Shown piece by piece: positions 53,940 to 64,000 of a stretch of 64,000 nucleotides of DNA (position 1 is its first letter; the number at the start of each line of letters is the position of its first letter). The stretch comes from Anastrepha obliqua (Eukaryota > Arthropoda > Insecta > Diptera > Tephritidae), in NCBI RefSeq assembly GCF_027943255.1, contig NC_072896.1:46154501-46218500 (forward strand), written 5' to 3'. The notes beneath the pieces were generated by a model that saw nothing but the letters and a program-made list of their open reading frames with translations, made no database searches and had not been told where the DNA came from. The position numbers were made by a program, and so were the translations under genes.

Positions 53940-54880
53940 TGGAGGTAATCTCTCAAGGAACATGACATCATTTTTGGGCAGTTATAGTAACAGCGTATTT
54001 CTCTGAACTTCGTGCAGATTTCTCTATCAGCAAACTGGAATTTGAAGGGCGTGCCAGGGCAACCTTCCCAAGTAGGCAGGATTGGAACAAGGCGAGAATA
54101 TGTAACGATGTTGGCACCTCTATCTGCACTGACGTCTCCAAGATGGAATCGGAAGTCAGAGCAGAGGTTTTCCCTAAATCAGCCTATCTAACTATTTCCT
54201 TAAAACTAGCGAATACTGCTTGTTTTTTTTTCAGGCAAAATTCTTTGGGATCCTGAAGGCATGCAGAATGATTAGAGGACGCGGGAGCGAGGGAGATATT
54301 AACATTTTTTCCGATAGTCAAACTGCGACCACGGCTCTAACGACACCTTGGTGCAGATCCAAACTAGTCAACTCCTTTAAGGAGGAAATCAAATTTCTTG
54401 GGTGTATAGGTAACATTTCTCTGATCTGGGTTCCGGACATAGGATCATAGAGTGAAATGAAATTATTGAGTTTGCCAGGAAGTGGACAGGATTGGTTCCA
54501 TAGACATCCTACACGCTCACCGGCATCCCCTGTGTGTTATAATGAGGAATCGCACATCTTATTGATGAGGAAAGCGCAGCAAAGATAGAACTCAATTTTT
54601 TCATGTCCTATTTCGTAAGGCTTTTGGCCGCAGTACAATATACGGAGGACTCTGAAAGTACTGGAGACTCCACGCCATTCATTTTCCAAACCCGTAACTG
54701 TGTTTAGCGGTTATTGGACGATCGGCACACATGCGGAAAATTTAGGTTAACCATTTAATACCCATTGCAGAGTCTGTGAGGACCTCTCAGAGAGGGAGAC
54801 TGTTGAGCCCTTTCTCGGTAATTGTCTCAGTGTCACTTGGGCAGTGGCAGAGTGAAACTTCAACCATTCCACCTACCTAG
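53940..54880 (+). pseudogene. I-type LINE: RNase H domain and C-terminus
   Basis: RASFPSRQDWNKARIC, ICTDVSKMESEVRAEVF (RNase H start, usually TDGSK), FQAKFFGILKACRMIRGR, NIFSDSQTATTAL and ISLIWVPDIGS (54220-54450 open), then GYWTIGTHAENL, HCRVCEDLSERETVEPFLGNC. All RNase H blocks are recognisable in order. Stops and shifts make it non-functional. Closest in the window to the relic at 26240. Confidence 0.75.
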
Positions 54881-54884
54881 TTGC

Positions 54885-55590
54885 GCTTTGAGCTTGGGAC
54901 ACGATAGATAAAAAAAAAGTTGAAGGAAAAGTGGTGAAGAACATCATGAACGTCTTAAAAGAACAGGAAATGGAGTGCTCGGCCCATAGTGAGGAAGGTT
55001 TTTTTACAGGACACTTGAAACTGTATCACCACCACTCAAATGAAGGGAAGGAAGGCACAACATAAAACCTTCATTTAACCTTGGGAAATTTATTGCATCT
55101 GTCATGAAATAGAGTCCAAATGTGATCTGAAAGTTTCGGAAGAGCAAAGACTTTGCTTCGATGGAAAGGAAGGACCACGTAATAAACAATTCTTTCTAGG
55201 GACAGAAAATAAAATGTTAATTAAAAAAATCAAAAGCTCCCAAATATCGTAGAACGCTTTCGAATACATCTTTTTTAATGTTCTTTGTGAATGTATTATT
55301 TAAAATAAATAAATAAATATTTTTTGTAATAAAAAAATTAATAAAACTCATTTTTCGAGTGTAATTTTTTCGCTCTGAATTAAGGATTATTTTACGAGAG
55401 GGAATTGTTTGAGCAAAAATAATTCATATTTTTCATAGTTTTATTGCATTGTGCATTGTTCCTTACAGAAAAAGACTTTCTACGCTCGGATTCCTCTTTC
55501 TGGATAGCACTTTCAAATCTGGCAACTAAAAAAATTCATTAAATACACAGTTTGGTGCAAAGAAGTCCCAGGGATGTTATGGATGAGCTC
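54885..55590. other. No gene seen
   Basis: Unassigned AT-rich DNA. Confidence 0.35.
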
Positions 55591-55599
55591 CAGTGGCAT

Positions 55600-55675
55600 C
55601 ACAGTCGAACTATTTAGGCTTGAGTGTGTCGGATGATAGCCACTCAAACTAACCTAACATAACCTAACCTAGCTT
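55600..55675 (+). repeat. LINE 3' UTR with AACCT-type tail
   Basis: ggcttgagtgtgtcggatg followed by ccactcaaac and a taacctaacataacctaacc tail. This resembles the tail of the minus LINE at 50626. No coding part is attached. Confidence 0.45.
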
Positions 55676-55867
55676 TATTTTTTTCTTTAAAGCTAATGAT
55701 TAATTATTGAGTTATATTTTTTTGGTCGAAAATCAAATTATTTCTTCAGCGATATCTTTTCTCTGAGAAATAGAAATAAATGTTCAAGATATTTGTTTTT
55801 TTTTTGGCATATCGAAAAACACAAAACGGCATACCTCACTTAAACCCATGGTGAAAAGAATTTTCAT

Positions 55868-56090
55868 GGTGTGGCCATTATCAGACTCTCAGAGAATTTG
55901 ACAGAATTAACGGATTGACTGACGTTATTCGGGTAACGAATAGGTTTGTTTACGAAAATACTTAATGAAAATACCAGATTTTAGTTGGCGAATACTCCCG
56001 TGACGTGGCAGCCGAAGTTTCTCTCACAATTTTGTTTTCCGCTATAGTTGTTGGCCAAACCTAGTAACCTATCATCACTTTATTATCCAT
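55868..56090 (+). repeat. Dispersed repeat family R, copy e (both ends present)
   Basis: Starts ggtgtggccattatcagac, continues through cgtgacgtggcagccgaagt, and ends ttggccaaacc then ctatcatcac. The inverted end aggtttggccaacaac mirrors the start, suggesting a short TIR. Confidence 0.6.
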
Positions 56091-56144
56091 TTATTTATTG
56101 CGATCTGCTTAATAATATTTATCAACAGTTATACTTAAAACGGT

Positions 56145-56462
56145 GGCCGCCGTAGCCGAATAGGTTGGTGCGCGACTACCATTCGCAATTCACAGAGAGA
56201 ACGTCGGTTCGAATCTCGGTGAAACACCAAAATTAAGAAACACATTTTTCTAATAGCGGTCGCCCCTCGGCAGGCAATGGCAAACCTCCGAGTGTATTTC
56301 TGCCATGAAAAGGCTCCTCATAAAAATATTTGCCGTTCGGAATCGGCTTCAAACTGTAGATCCTTCCATTTGTGGAGCAACATCAAGACGCACACCACAA
56401 ATAGGAGGAGGAGCTTCGGGCAAACACCCAAAAAGGGTTTACGCGCCAATTATACATATATA
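56145..56462 (+). repeat. SINE-A, full-length copy
   Basis: Box A tagccgaatagg (56153-56164) and a perfect-looking box B ggttcgaatct (56206-56216) lie in a ggccgccg-started head. Then come the family body and the tttacgcgccaatta(ta)n tail. About 90 percent identical by eye to the copy at 25125. Pol III internal promoter elements appear intact. Confidence 0.85.
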
Positions 56463-56529
56463 TACTTAAAACTAACAATTATACAAAACTTGTGTGATGA
56501 GGCATCCTTTTTGATTTCTTCAGCTATTA

Positions 56530-56800
56530 TGGGAACTTAGAGATTTGCGATCATTCTGAGAGTTTTCGATTGGAATCATTGGAGTACTTCGATTTTTGAG
56601 TTAGCTGCGGTATCCCATAGTTGTATGCCATATGTACATACTGGTTTTGGGGTATCTGAGTATAGTGAGAGTTTATTTTCGAGGTATATATGGAAATTGT
56701 GCTTTACAACCAATAAAGACTTCGAAGCTTGATTCCTCGTGTCTTGCGTTTAGTAAAAATATGAGTTTGCCATGCGAGTTTGTATTCCGAGATATTTTGT
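56530..56800 (-). pseudogene. Jockey-clade LINE, post-RT fragment
   Basis: Minus strand reads LENKLSLYSDTPKPVCTYGIQLWDTAANSKIEVLQ in shifting frames, the NKLLLY...LKP.WTYGIQLWG.A..SNIE.LQ block after the Jockey RT core. Flanking parts are absent. Confidence 0.6.
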
Positions 56801-56849
56801 AACATTTCATTGGGGTATGATTGTGTTATTGAGTTTAAAGAGTGGACAA

Positions 56850-57650
56850 GGATGTCATCATCGTAAGCTGCCCAAGAAAAGGAACCTTCGTGACTACGGC
56901 AACTGGCGAGGAATATCCCTACTTAACACCATCTGCGAAATTGTAGCCGCGATCAAACAAAGCAGGCTCAAAGATATTGAACATTACTTAAGAGACGAGC
57001 AAGCTGGTTTTCATCTCACCGAAGCTGTGTTGACCAAGCTAACAAGCTGTTCGTAGACTTTAAGAAGGCTTTCGACACTATCAAACGAGACACAATATGG
57101 CTGGCACTGAGTAGAAAGGGAGTTCCCGCCAAGATAATCTGCCTCATCAAAGCCCTCTACAAGAACTGCGAATTGCCAGTGCTTCTCGAAGGCGGTATTA
57201 GCGACCCATTCACTACCAACGCAGACGTAAGGCAAGGTTGTTCCCTGTCACTCCTTCTCTTCGCCATCGTCCTTGATGACGTCACGAGCCCACTTACCCT
57301 GCACAAAAAAGGCATCATATGGAGTTTCACCAGATATCTTGAGGACCTGGACTTCGCCGCTGAAATCTGTCTCCTCTCGCACAAAGCTTCTGACATGCAT
57401 TCTAAACAAAGCGAGGGCGGCATTCGGGCGAATGCATACAGTATGGGAAAGTTCGCAAATCTCCAGGCGCATTAAACTACAAATATTCGGCTCATGCGTG
57501 AAGTTCGTATTGTTGTATGGAAGCGCAACATGGCTGGTCTCTATCACCATCACACAGAGGCTACAAGCTTTCGTCATTAAATGCGTCCGCATCATCTGCA
57601 GAGTATTCTGGCCAAACACCATCAGTAACGAACGAGAAACCCATCTTTAG
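56850..57650 (+). pseudogene. RTE-like LINE reverse transcriptase (broken)
   Basis: Plus strand: KLPKKRNLRDYGNWRGISLLN, EQAGF, then VDFKKAFDTIKRDTIWLALSRKG (57054-57122), LPVLLEGGISDPFTTNADVRQGCSLSLLLFAIVLDDV (the VRQGC motif), RYLEDLDFAAEICLLS where the catalytic FADD is FAAE, and LLYGSATWLVSITITQRLQAF ending IICRVFWPNTISNE. Order and motifs are those of RTE/craft-type endonuclease-RT elements. The two catalytic Asps are mutated, with several frameshifts. Confidence 0.7.
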
Positions 57651-57654
57651 GCAA

Positions 57655-58505
57655 ATTAAATCTCGCAAAACTTGTTAAACTCTCGAGACGATATATTTGG
57701 TGTGTTTTTCAAGTTGAAAGTTAAGTGAGATTAAATAAGACGATGCAAATAAGGAAGTGCTGATTCTACGCATCAGCAGACATGGGAATAGTTCAACTAG
57801 AAAATTTGTCTAAATCAGGCTGTTAACGAATGAAAAGAGTTAAAGGTTACTTTAATCAGACGCAGTGTTCATTAAGCAGATCGATCGCAAAATTCGATTC
57901 GCACCATTTACACTTTTCGGTACATAAATGGCTGCTTTTACATTTTTCCTCTGCTATTCTCTGCACACGTACTTGAACAGCAATTTACGACACCCACTAA
58001 ACAAAACAACCGAAAAAAACTCATAAAGTGTGCAATTTTACTAAAATGCTCCAACTATTTTAGCATGCATTTTACTGGACACAACTTACATGTGTACATG
58101 TGTGTGTGCATGCGCATAAAACACCTTTTACTGGTGCATTTGGTACGTGAAAAGCTTACTGCAGTAATAAAGAGCTGTTTTGTCATTGTCACATTAAATG
58201 AAATAAAAAGCTTGCGGTCACTAGAATTTCTATGGGTATGTGTAAGTGGATATGAGCATAAAAATGTTTTGGGATATACAAAACGTACAGAGTCATTTAA
58301 CATTCTGCTTCACACATACATATGCACACTTCATTGTATAGAGCCACATACATATTTATTCGAAGTCTGAAGTAGAATTATGTAATGAATTTTTTACGTA
58401 TTTTCTTTAAATAAACTTAAAATATCGGCCAATATTTTCTTTTCGTCACCCATCTCGAGCTCCAGAGGAACCTTCCTTCCTTTCCACATAACCAGCCTTA
58501 ATACG
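57655..58505. other. No gene seen
   Basis: Unassigned DNA with some CA/TG-rich simple sequence (58083-58115). Confidence 0.35.
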
Positions 58506-58509
58506 TAAT

Positions 58510-58925
58510 CAGCCATCGATGGTAATATGAGGAATACTGGATGTCAACATAAACCTGCGATCTGACGTACATCCACAAGAAGTGGTCTCAGGGAGTCACC
58601 AAGAGTTCGTTCCTTTGAGAAATAGTCTGACGAAGTTGCAGGCCATGTAGTGGCAAAAGTTTCGGCTATAATGTTTGAGGCCCTTAGTAAGGAATGGTTG
58701 TGTTTTATGGATTTAATAGGGGTATCGGGGGTACCGGTTAATCTTTTTATATCGGCCCATGTTTTGCTAGGTGTAGAAGCGAGTGTAATTTTCAACTTAA
58801 ATTATTCAAGTTTCTTTCGTTGGCTCCTTTTACGGACTTTTTAAAAATTGCGTTAGCTCTTTTACATCCTATCAAATACTCAATGGTTATACAGAGTTTA
58901 TAGTAGTGCCAAAGTTGTTGTTTCT
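58510..58925 (-). pseudogene. Jockey-type LINE, region before RT
   Basis: Minus strand: CKRANAIFKKSVKGANERNLNNL, then KITLASTPSKTWADIKRLTG and ASNIIAETFATTWPATSSD, the segment between endonuclease and RT of Jockey-type ORF2 (K..S..TWK.I..LTG, then ..A..FA..F). The following RT is not present. Confidence 0.55.
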
Positions 58926-58929
58926 CTTG

Positions 58930-59600
58930 CCTCTTCTTCTTCTTAATTATCGCGATAACCGCTTAAGCGGTTTTGGCCGAGTTTAACAAAGCGGTCCAGT
59001 CGTTTTTTTTCTGGGCTAACCGGCGCCAGTTGGGAGCACCAAGTGAAGTAAGGTCCTTCTCCACTTGATCTTTCCAAGCCAGTGGAGGCTTTCCTCATGC
59101 TACAGCCAGCTGGTGCCGCATCGAATACTTTCAGAGCCGGAGCGTTTGTATCCATTCTGATATAACCCAGCCAACGAAGTACTATAAATATCCCAAAATC
59201 TTCCGCGGAATCTTTTTCTCAAATACTTCAAGTTACGTCTCATCGGATATTGTCATCGTCCAGGCTTCTGCGCCTTCTACGTTATGATGGGCATGGTGAG
59301 AGCCTTGGTGTATCGGGATCTTCACATTCTCTGTGACATTTGCAGTGTCACTATTTAGCAGATTTGAGAAGTGTTCCCTCCATAACTTAAGTACGCTCGG
59401 GATGTCAGTCACCACACCGCCGTCTGTGTTCTTACAGGAAATCGCCCCGGTCCGGAAACCTTCCATAACCCGTCGAACTTTTTGGTAGAATTTGCCGTAC
59501 TTTATTCTGCTGGCTAGCATCTCAAGTTCCTGGCACTCACGTATTTCCGATTCTCGTTTCATTTTCCCACTCTTCTCTTCTCATGTCACAATCCATTTAA
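58930..59600 (-). pseudogene. RTE-like LINE deletion derivative
   Basis: The minus strand begins KRESEIRECQELEMLASRIK, KFYQKVRRVMEGFRTGAISC and DIPSVLKLWREHFSNLLNSDT, the linker before RT. It then jumps to GAEAWTMTISDET and LEVFEKKIPRKIL, which lie after RT. It ends through LAWKDQVEKDLTSLGAPNWRRLAQKK to a 3' terminus gcggttatcgcgataatt then (aag)n. The RT core has been removed by a single internal deletion. The same 3' end occurs at 39541. Confidence 0.75.
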
Positions 59601-59649
59601 TTCGCTCCTCCATCATCGAATGAAGCGTTTGCTAGAACTTGGCTTACCC

Positions 59650-60645
59650 TGAGTTATAGCTACATATGTTAGCTGCAGTAATTGGACTTGGTGATTTTCG
59701 CAACGTCGTAGTTAACATTACTCGTGGTCCAACTTCGAAAGCGTTTATTACATTGGCTTTGATATGAACTCCAAGAAACATGGTATGGGTTGTACTTTGG
59801 AGAATATATTTTCGTTGTTAAGGTATTTTGCAGTGTTAAGGCAGTGAGGAGGGGTCAGTGTTCATTTTCGTATAGCGAGCCACTGACATTCCAGCTGCAA
59901 TTTGGTCTGAACTGCAATGGAACGAATGTTAGGTCGACGGACGTGCGTAAATGTACTGTGCATGGCAGATTCATCATTGAAGACAACTAAATCTGCAGGG
60001 AGAACTAGGTTTCCGATTTTATCCCTCTTCTTTTGGTGGTACTGGAAACGCTCGGTTATTATTAAGAGAGTATTTACTTGGATTTCAGCACTAGAGAAGT
60101 CTTAAATTGGTGCTATATAAATATTTGTGGTATGCAAATGTCTATATAAATCATCTTCTATTCGTCACTTCTCTGCTCCTCACATTTGCATGCGAAAGTA
60201 ACAACAAAGTTATCGAGCAAGATTCGCCGCTAGCGAGTATGGTTATGCTCATAAAACTGGTATAACTCAATATTTTGCAAACAAATGTAATTTTAGTGCT
60301 CTATTCCAGCGCTACCCAGACATTTCTTATCATACCAGAAAAGAAGTAGTAAATAGGTGTTGATTATCATTCATGAGCACTACTATCGGCGAACATACTA
60401 TTTATAATTAGATTGATACGTTTTTGAATTGTGGGGTCTCACTGTTTCCGGAGAATGTAATCGAGCAAGATTAGAGAGAGAAGTGAATGGTGTTGTATTT
60501 GTTGCTTCGATGGGAAGATTAGCTAGTGAGTGGGGAAAATTTGATACGTTTGTGGTAGTGTAAAGTCTGAGCAAAGGGTTGGGTGGCACAATGTACAGCC
60601 AAATCTCACGGATCATAGATTAAAAGGTTTGCCCAGCAGTTGTGA
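59650..60645. other. No gene seen
   Basis: About 1 kb unassigned. The frames at 59917-60105 and 60398-60616 have no motif. Confidence 0.35.
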
Positions 60646-60649
60646 AAAA

Positions 60650-60955
60650 TAAAATTTTGAGAGTAACTTCCGCTGCCACGTCGCAGGGAACTCGGCAACA
60701 TAAGTCTGTCCTCTCATTTCACACATATTCATAAACTCGTCCAGTCAGTCGTTTTCTAAAAGACAACGAAGCAACATGAAAGCGGTTGTGTTGATTTTTT
60801 TCGTACATCAGCAACACAATCCCAGTTTTTTCGTAAGCAAACTGTTGTCATGCCCCTAGTTACGTCAGCGAATCAGCTGGTTCTTTCAAATTCACTGAGA
60901 GCCAGTTAACGGTCTGATCTTGGCCACACCTCTAAAAATATTTTCATCATGGGCT
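60650..60955 (-). repeat. Dispersed repeat family R, longest copy
   Basis: Inverted relative to copy a. Shared blocks include ctcccgacgtggc-type, catttcacacatattc, gtcagtcgttttctaaaag, aaaaatcaacacaacc, gaaagaaccagctgattcgc and gccacacctctaaaaat. It spans both the start and end blocks. Confidence 0.65.
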
Positions 60956-61184
60956 GAGGTGATTGGCAGTGCTTGGAGTAGTGAAAAGTGGTTGGTGATA
61001 GTTAAATATTTGTCAATGAATTGTGTTTTGCGTGGAAGTTGAGATTTTAGAGAGAATTCGGCATATGGTGAGAAAGGTCTTCAGTTTCGTAGTGAGTTTC
61101 TTCTTTTTTTTATGTATTATTTGTTTGTGACCTTTTTTTTGAGGTTTTATTGTTATCCTTTCTATTGATTTTTTTTGTAATTGC

Positions 61185-61600
61185 TGCAACAGCTGAGTAG
61201 TTCGTTGCGCAAGGTCTTGTTCTTGTTGGTGCTTGATTTACAATTTACACAGCTTGGGGCGTTCTAGCAACATTTTGACGTGCGACCAAAAATTGGACAA
61301 GATTTGCACCTCATCGGGTTGGAGATATATTCATTTCTTTTTATGTAATGCCGGGATATATATAATTTGTTGGGTAAGTTACAAAGTTAGAAGGTCAGCA
61401 GAATAACTGCTGTTGGTTTGGCTACACCATGCACGCTTTTTGTAAATTTGTAAACTAGCACCACATTATGAGATTTTAATCTATCAACAATTTTACTTTC
61501 AGGAATATTATTGAAGCAGAGCGCGAAGTCCTGTGAAATGCTCTTCACATATGTAGTTAAGCTGATCATGTAATTTGCAAGTAATTTAATCTTGATCTTT
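61185..61600 (-). pseudogene. LINE ORF1 (gag-like, CCHC knuckles) fragment
   Basis: Minus strand: IPESKIVDRLKSHNVVLVYKFTKSVHGVAKPTAVILLTF (61387-61569), then after a stop LPNKLYISRHYIKRNEYISNPMRCKSCPIFGRTSKCC and APSCVNCKSS. The VY+FT+..NG...P....LLTF..C.LP.....Y....V..Y.P.PMRC..C...GH....C order is the ORF1 nucleic-acid-binding region of Jockey/I LINEs. The His of the knuckle is Arg here. Confidence 0.65.
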
Positions 61601-61781
61601 TCAAATCCTTCTGCTATTCACTTTCTTTTTACCAACAAGAAGAGATTTCAGTGTCCTAAATTTGAGACTGAAAAAATTACCTTACTGCTAGCATTAAGCC
61701 TTCTGTGATTGCTAAGCACAAGTATACGGAAAGAGGTTTGCCGGAGTAGGCTGATGCACCAACTACAAAATTTACGTTTTT

Positions 61782-62578
61782 GTAAGCAACAAGTCAGACT
61801 TGAGAGAGCGAAGGAGTTGCTTCGCTTGGCCGAAAGCGGTCAATTTCCGAACTTGGTGTTTTTTGACGAGAAAATTGTTCAAATTTAGATATTCGTAAAC
61901 TCCCAAAACGATAGCGTTTATTTGACCGACCAGTCATACGAGAATTTGAGTCATCGATTGGCCAGTAGGAGACAGCACCCGCGGCAGCGGACAGCTGTAA
62001 CCGCAGATGGGCGCTCTCCCATCGTTTTCATCGATCCTGGCGTGCCTGGCGTCAAGGTAAATGCGAAATATTATCGGGAAAGTATTCTGGAGGTTGCTTT
62101 GAAACCGTGGGCAGACAAAAATTTCGGTAGCAGACCATGGATGTTTCAACAGAACTCGGCACAGTCTCACAAAGCTCGGGTTAACCAAAAAAACTGGCTA
62201 AAAACCGACGTTTCGAACTTCATAACGTCTACACAATGGCACTCAAATTCAACAGACGCGAATCGGATTCTCTTTGGGCCATTTTGGGAGAGCAAGGTTC
62301 GAACTAATAGATTCACCCGTCTTGAGGTGCTCAAAAAAAGCCATTATCCGCGAGTGGGCCAAAATACCTGCAAGTCACATTCGGTCAGCTTTCGATTCAT
62401 TTCTGGACCATCTCAAGGCCATAATCAAGGCAAAAGGTGGTCATATCGAGCAAAATTAAATTGATTCTTAATTTTGTAATATTTTCACACATTTTTCACT
62501 TTCAATTGAATAAAAGAAATTTTCCAAACTAAATTTATAGCCTTTTTAATTGGTTACACTTCGAGTGCCGGACCCTGT
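61782..62578 (+). pseudogene. DD37D mariner-like transposase, copy A5
   Basis: 5'-truncated. Pieces: AESGQFPNLVFFDEKIVQI (first Asp), TDQSYENLSHRLASRRQHP, VTADGRSPIVFIDPGV, then YYRESILEVALKPWADKNFGSRPWMFQQNSAQSHKARVNQK, NSTDANRILFGPFWE in place of NSPDVN.MDYSLWAIL, and IPASHIRSAFDSFLDHLKAIIKAKGGHIEQN in another frame. The second Asp is Asn and the third is lost. The 3' end is ggaccctg then TA (62579-62580). Confidence 0.8.
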
Positions 62579-62581
62579 ATA

Positions 62582-64000
62582 GAGGAGATTAATAGCGAAA
62601 AACCGAATACGAGTACAAATGCGAGACACAGAAACTACAACTAGGAATGAACATCCGCTGTTTAGCCGAAATATTAGAGCAGAGAGTAAAACCATCTTGT
62701 GAATATTGCGAGTGGTAGTCGGAGACTGTCAAATAAATAAAACCTGTAACCACAATTATTTTGTTTCCTTCGGATTGTTTTTTGTCAGTGTTGTTAAAAT
62801 ATGGAATTCAACGCTGATTTCTATAAGAAACATTCAGAATGCCACTTGTGAAGTAGACAATGGAGCTGTGGTAGACACAGATACCAGCAATGGAACTGTG
62901 TAGATCCAAAAAAAAACAAATTTCATCACTCAAAATAATTTTATTTTATTAGAAACGATTTTCAAATGCAAAATTAGATGATCAATTTTGCGCCTCCTTG
63001 TATAAATATAATACACCTATATTCAAATTAATAACAGCGGGACATATTGCAAAGTTTTGACTCTTCATTAACTCTTTTTTTACAATCTTATAAAAATATA
63101 GCTCGTACTACAACAAAAACCACATAAATTAATGTACAAAATTTAAGGAAATACCACCAATCTTCATCAAAATTTCAAACTTTCTTATCAGAATCTTTAG
63201 AATATTTTTTATGTGTTGCCCATTATATTTTGTTACGTAAAGGGACAGCTCGTAGTGGCTCGAAAATCGTGTTGATTTTTTTTTTTTTTTAATTTGCATA
63301 CCCAAAATATATCTAGAGATGCGGTCTAAAAGTTTGAAATTTCGATGAAAATTTGTGCCATTTACTTAAATTTTGTACACTTTTGAAACTTTTACTTATA
63401 TGATTTTTGTGCTAGAAGGAGCCATATTTTTATAAAAGAAAATAAAAAAAAATAAGTAAATAGTCAAAGCATTGCAATATGTCGCGCTGCTACTCTTGTG
63501 AAGGTGTGCGTGCATACATCCATACAAATGTGTGCTGTTTTAATAAACGCTGGGCAGTGGCCATTGTTATTATTTTCACTTGTGGTGTGTGCGTGCATGT
63601 AAGAACTTTATGAGATGTAATAGTGGTGGTTGGTTGCGCTATGCATTTTAAATTGTTTTCTTATTAAATGTCTCAAGTTATTGCTGTGTGATGTTGTTAG
63701 TGTTTAAGCTTTTAGTGTAAATTGCAATGGCGTTAGTAAGCAGCAGATTTTACGATGATTTCTTCATGCACTTAAGTAGTTTACATACATAAAGAATACA
63801 AACATAAACATACCTACACATATACAGTTTGTCAAGAAAGTGTTTCGACATCTACTTATCTAGCGAAATTCTGATATTTGCCTATGAAAATATGCATTTT
63901 TTCATGATTTTCTTTTAATCTTTGGTTTTATTTGACTAACATAAATAATTCATTAGCTAATAGTAGAAAATACAGTTATTCCGCTTAATCGTAAAACAAA
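62582..64000. other. No gene seen
   Basis: AT-rich unassigned DNA with poly-A/T runs (for example around 63277-63290) and short TG/CA stretches. The frame 62706-62903 has no motif. Confidence 0.4.

Noticed and set aside
55648..55675. Array resembling the arthropod telomere repeat (TTAGG/CCTAA)
   Set aside because: Only three irregular units, located at a LINE-like 3' end. Flies lack this telomere repeat, and similar tails close other LINE relics here.
57011..57622. Minus ORFs opposite the RTE-like reverse transcriptase
   Set aside because: Antisense frames of a recognised RT domain, with no motifs of their own.
1..64000. LTR retrotransposon or endogenous virus
   Set aside because: I looked for paired LTRs, primer-binding sites and protease-integrase order and found none. 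The RT and RNase H pieces all fit non-LTR elements.
1..64000. CRISPR array, operon or prokaryotic-type gene cluster
   Set aside because: No regularly spaced repeats or adjacent intact ORFs. The DNA is clearly eukaryotic and transposon-derived.

Overview
The window looks like non-genic, transposon-packed DNA from a higher fly. A tephritid fruit fly is my best guess, for three reasons: DD41D rosa-type mariner-like elements are abundant, the non-LTR types present are the Jockey, I, R1, CR1 and RTE kinds common in flies, and the DNA is AT-rich with CA/TG and TATG microsatellites. The species is inference. I recognise no host protein gene, rRNA or functional tRNA. Almost every ORF longer than about 70 codons that makes sense is a decayed transposase or a retrotransposon fragment.

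Layout. 1-6.7 kb: a GGTKTGGCCA-ended repeat, a SINE end, a DD37D mariner, a CR1-like LINE end, and an R1-like LINE split cleanly by a DD41D transposon. 6.7-10.6 kb: mostly unassigned AT-rich DNA, with one SINE and a DD37D remnant. 10.6-14.2 kb: a 525-bp TIR element, a DD37D deletion derivative, a CR1-like LINE carrying a 153-bp MITE, and a putative piggyBac C-terminal zinc domain. 15.3-19 kb: two Jockey fragments around a TTAA element, a recent 252-bp tandem duplication containing a tRNA-like unit, and a Helentron-type endonuclease ORF. 19.5-26.9 kb: two internally deleted DD41D elements, a DD34D mariner, RNase H ends of LINEs and a full-length SINE. 27.2-28.6 kb: the best preserved element, a 1325-bp DD41D transposon whose transposase frame has a single-nucleotide break near its end. 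29.6-38.6 kb: a second copy of the first DD41D family, LINE ends, a Helitron-type PIF1 helicase piece, a 570-bp TTAA element, a DD37D copy, and an R1-like LINE split by another DD41D element. 39-49 kb: LINE and mariner ends, two more TTAA elements (one with a smaller one nested inside) and a Mos1-like mariner. 49.2-50.4 kb: a 1175-bp Harbinger derivative that keeps a Myb/zeste-like gene but has no recognisable DDE nuclease. 50.6-62.6 kb: several LINE ends, a full-length SINE, an RTE-like deletion derivative and a last DD37D copy.

How the parts relate. Several non-autonomous or dead elements appear to have been moved in trans. Two DD41D copies share one reading-frame break, three DD37D copies share a catalytic Asp-to-Asn change, and TTAA elements without ORFs sit in the same window as a possible piggyBac relic. 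Two DD41D insertions lie inside LINE reading frames, and removing the element plus one TA restores the frame exactly, which fixes their borders. Homology calls come from reading translated motifs, not from database searches.
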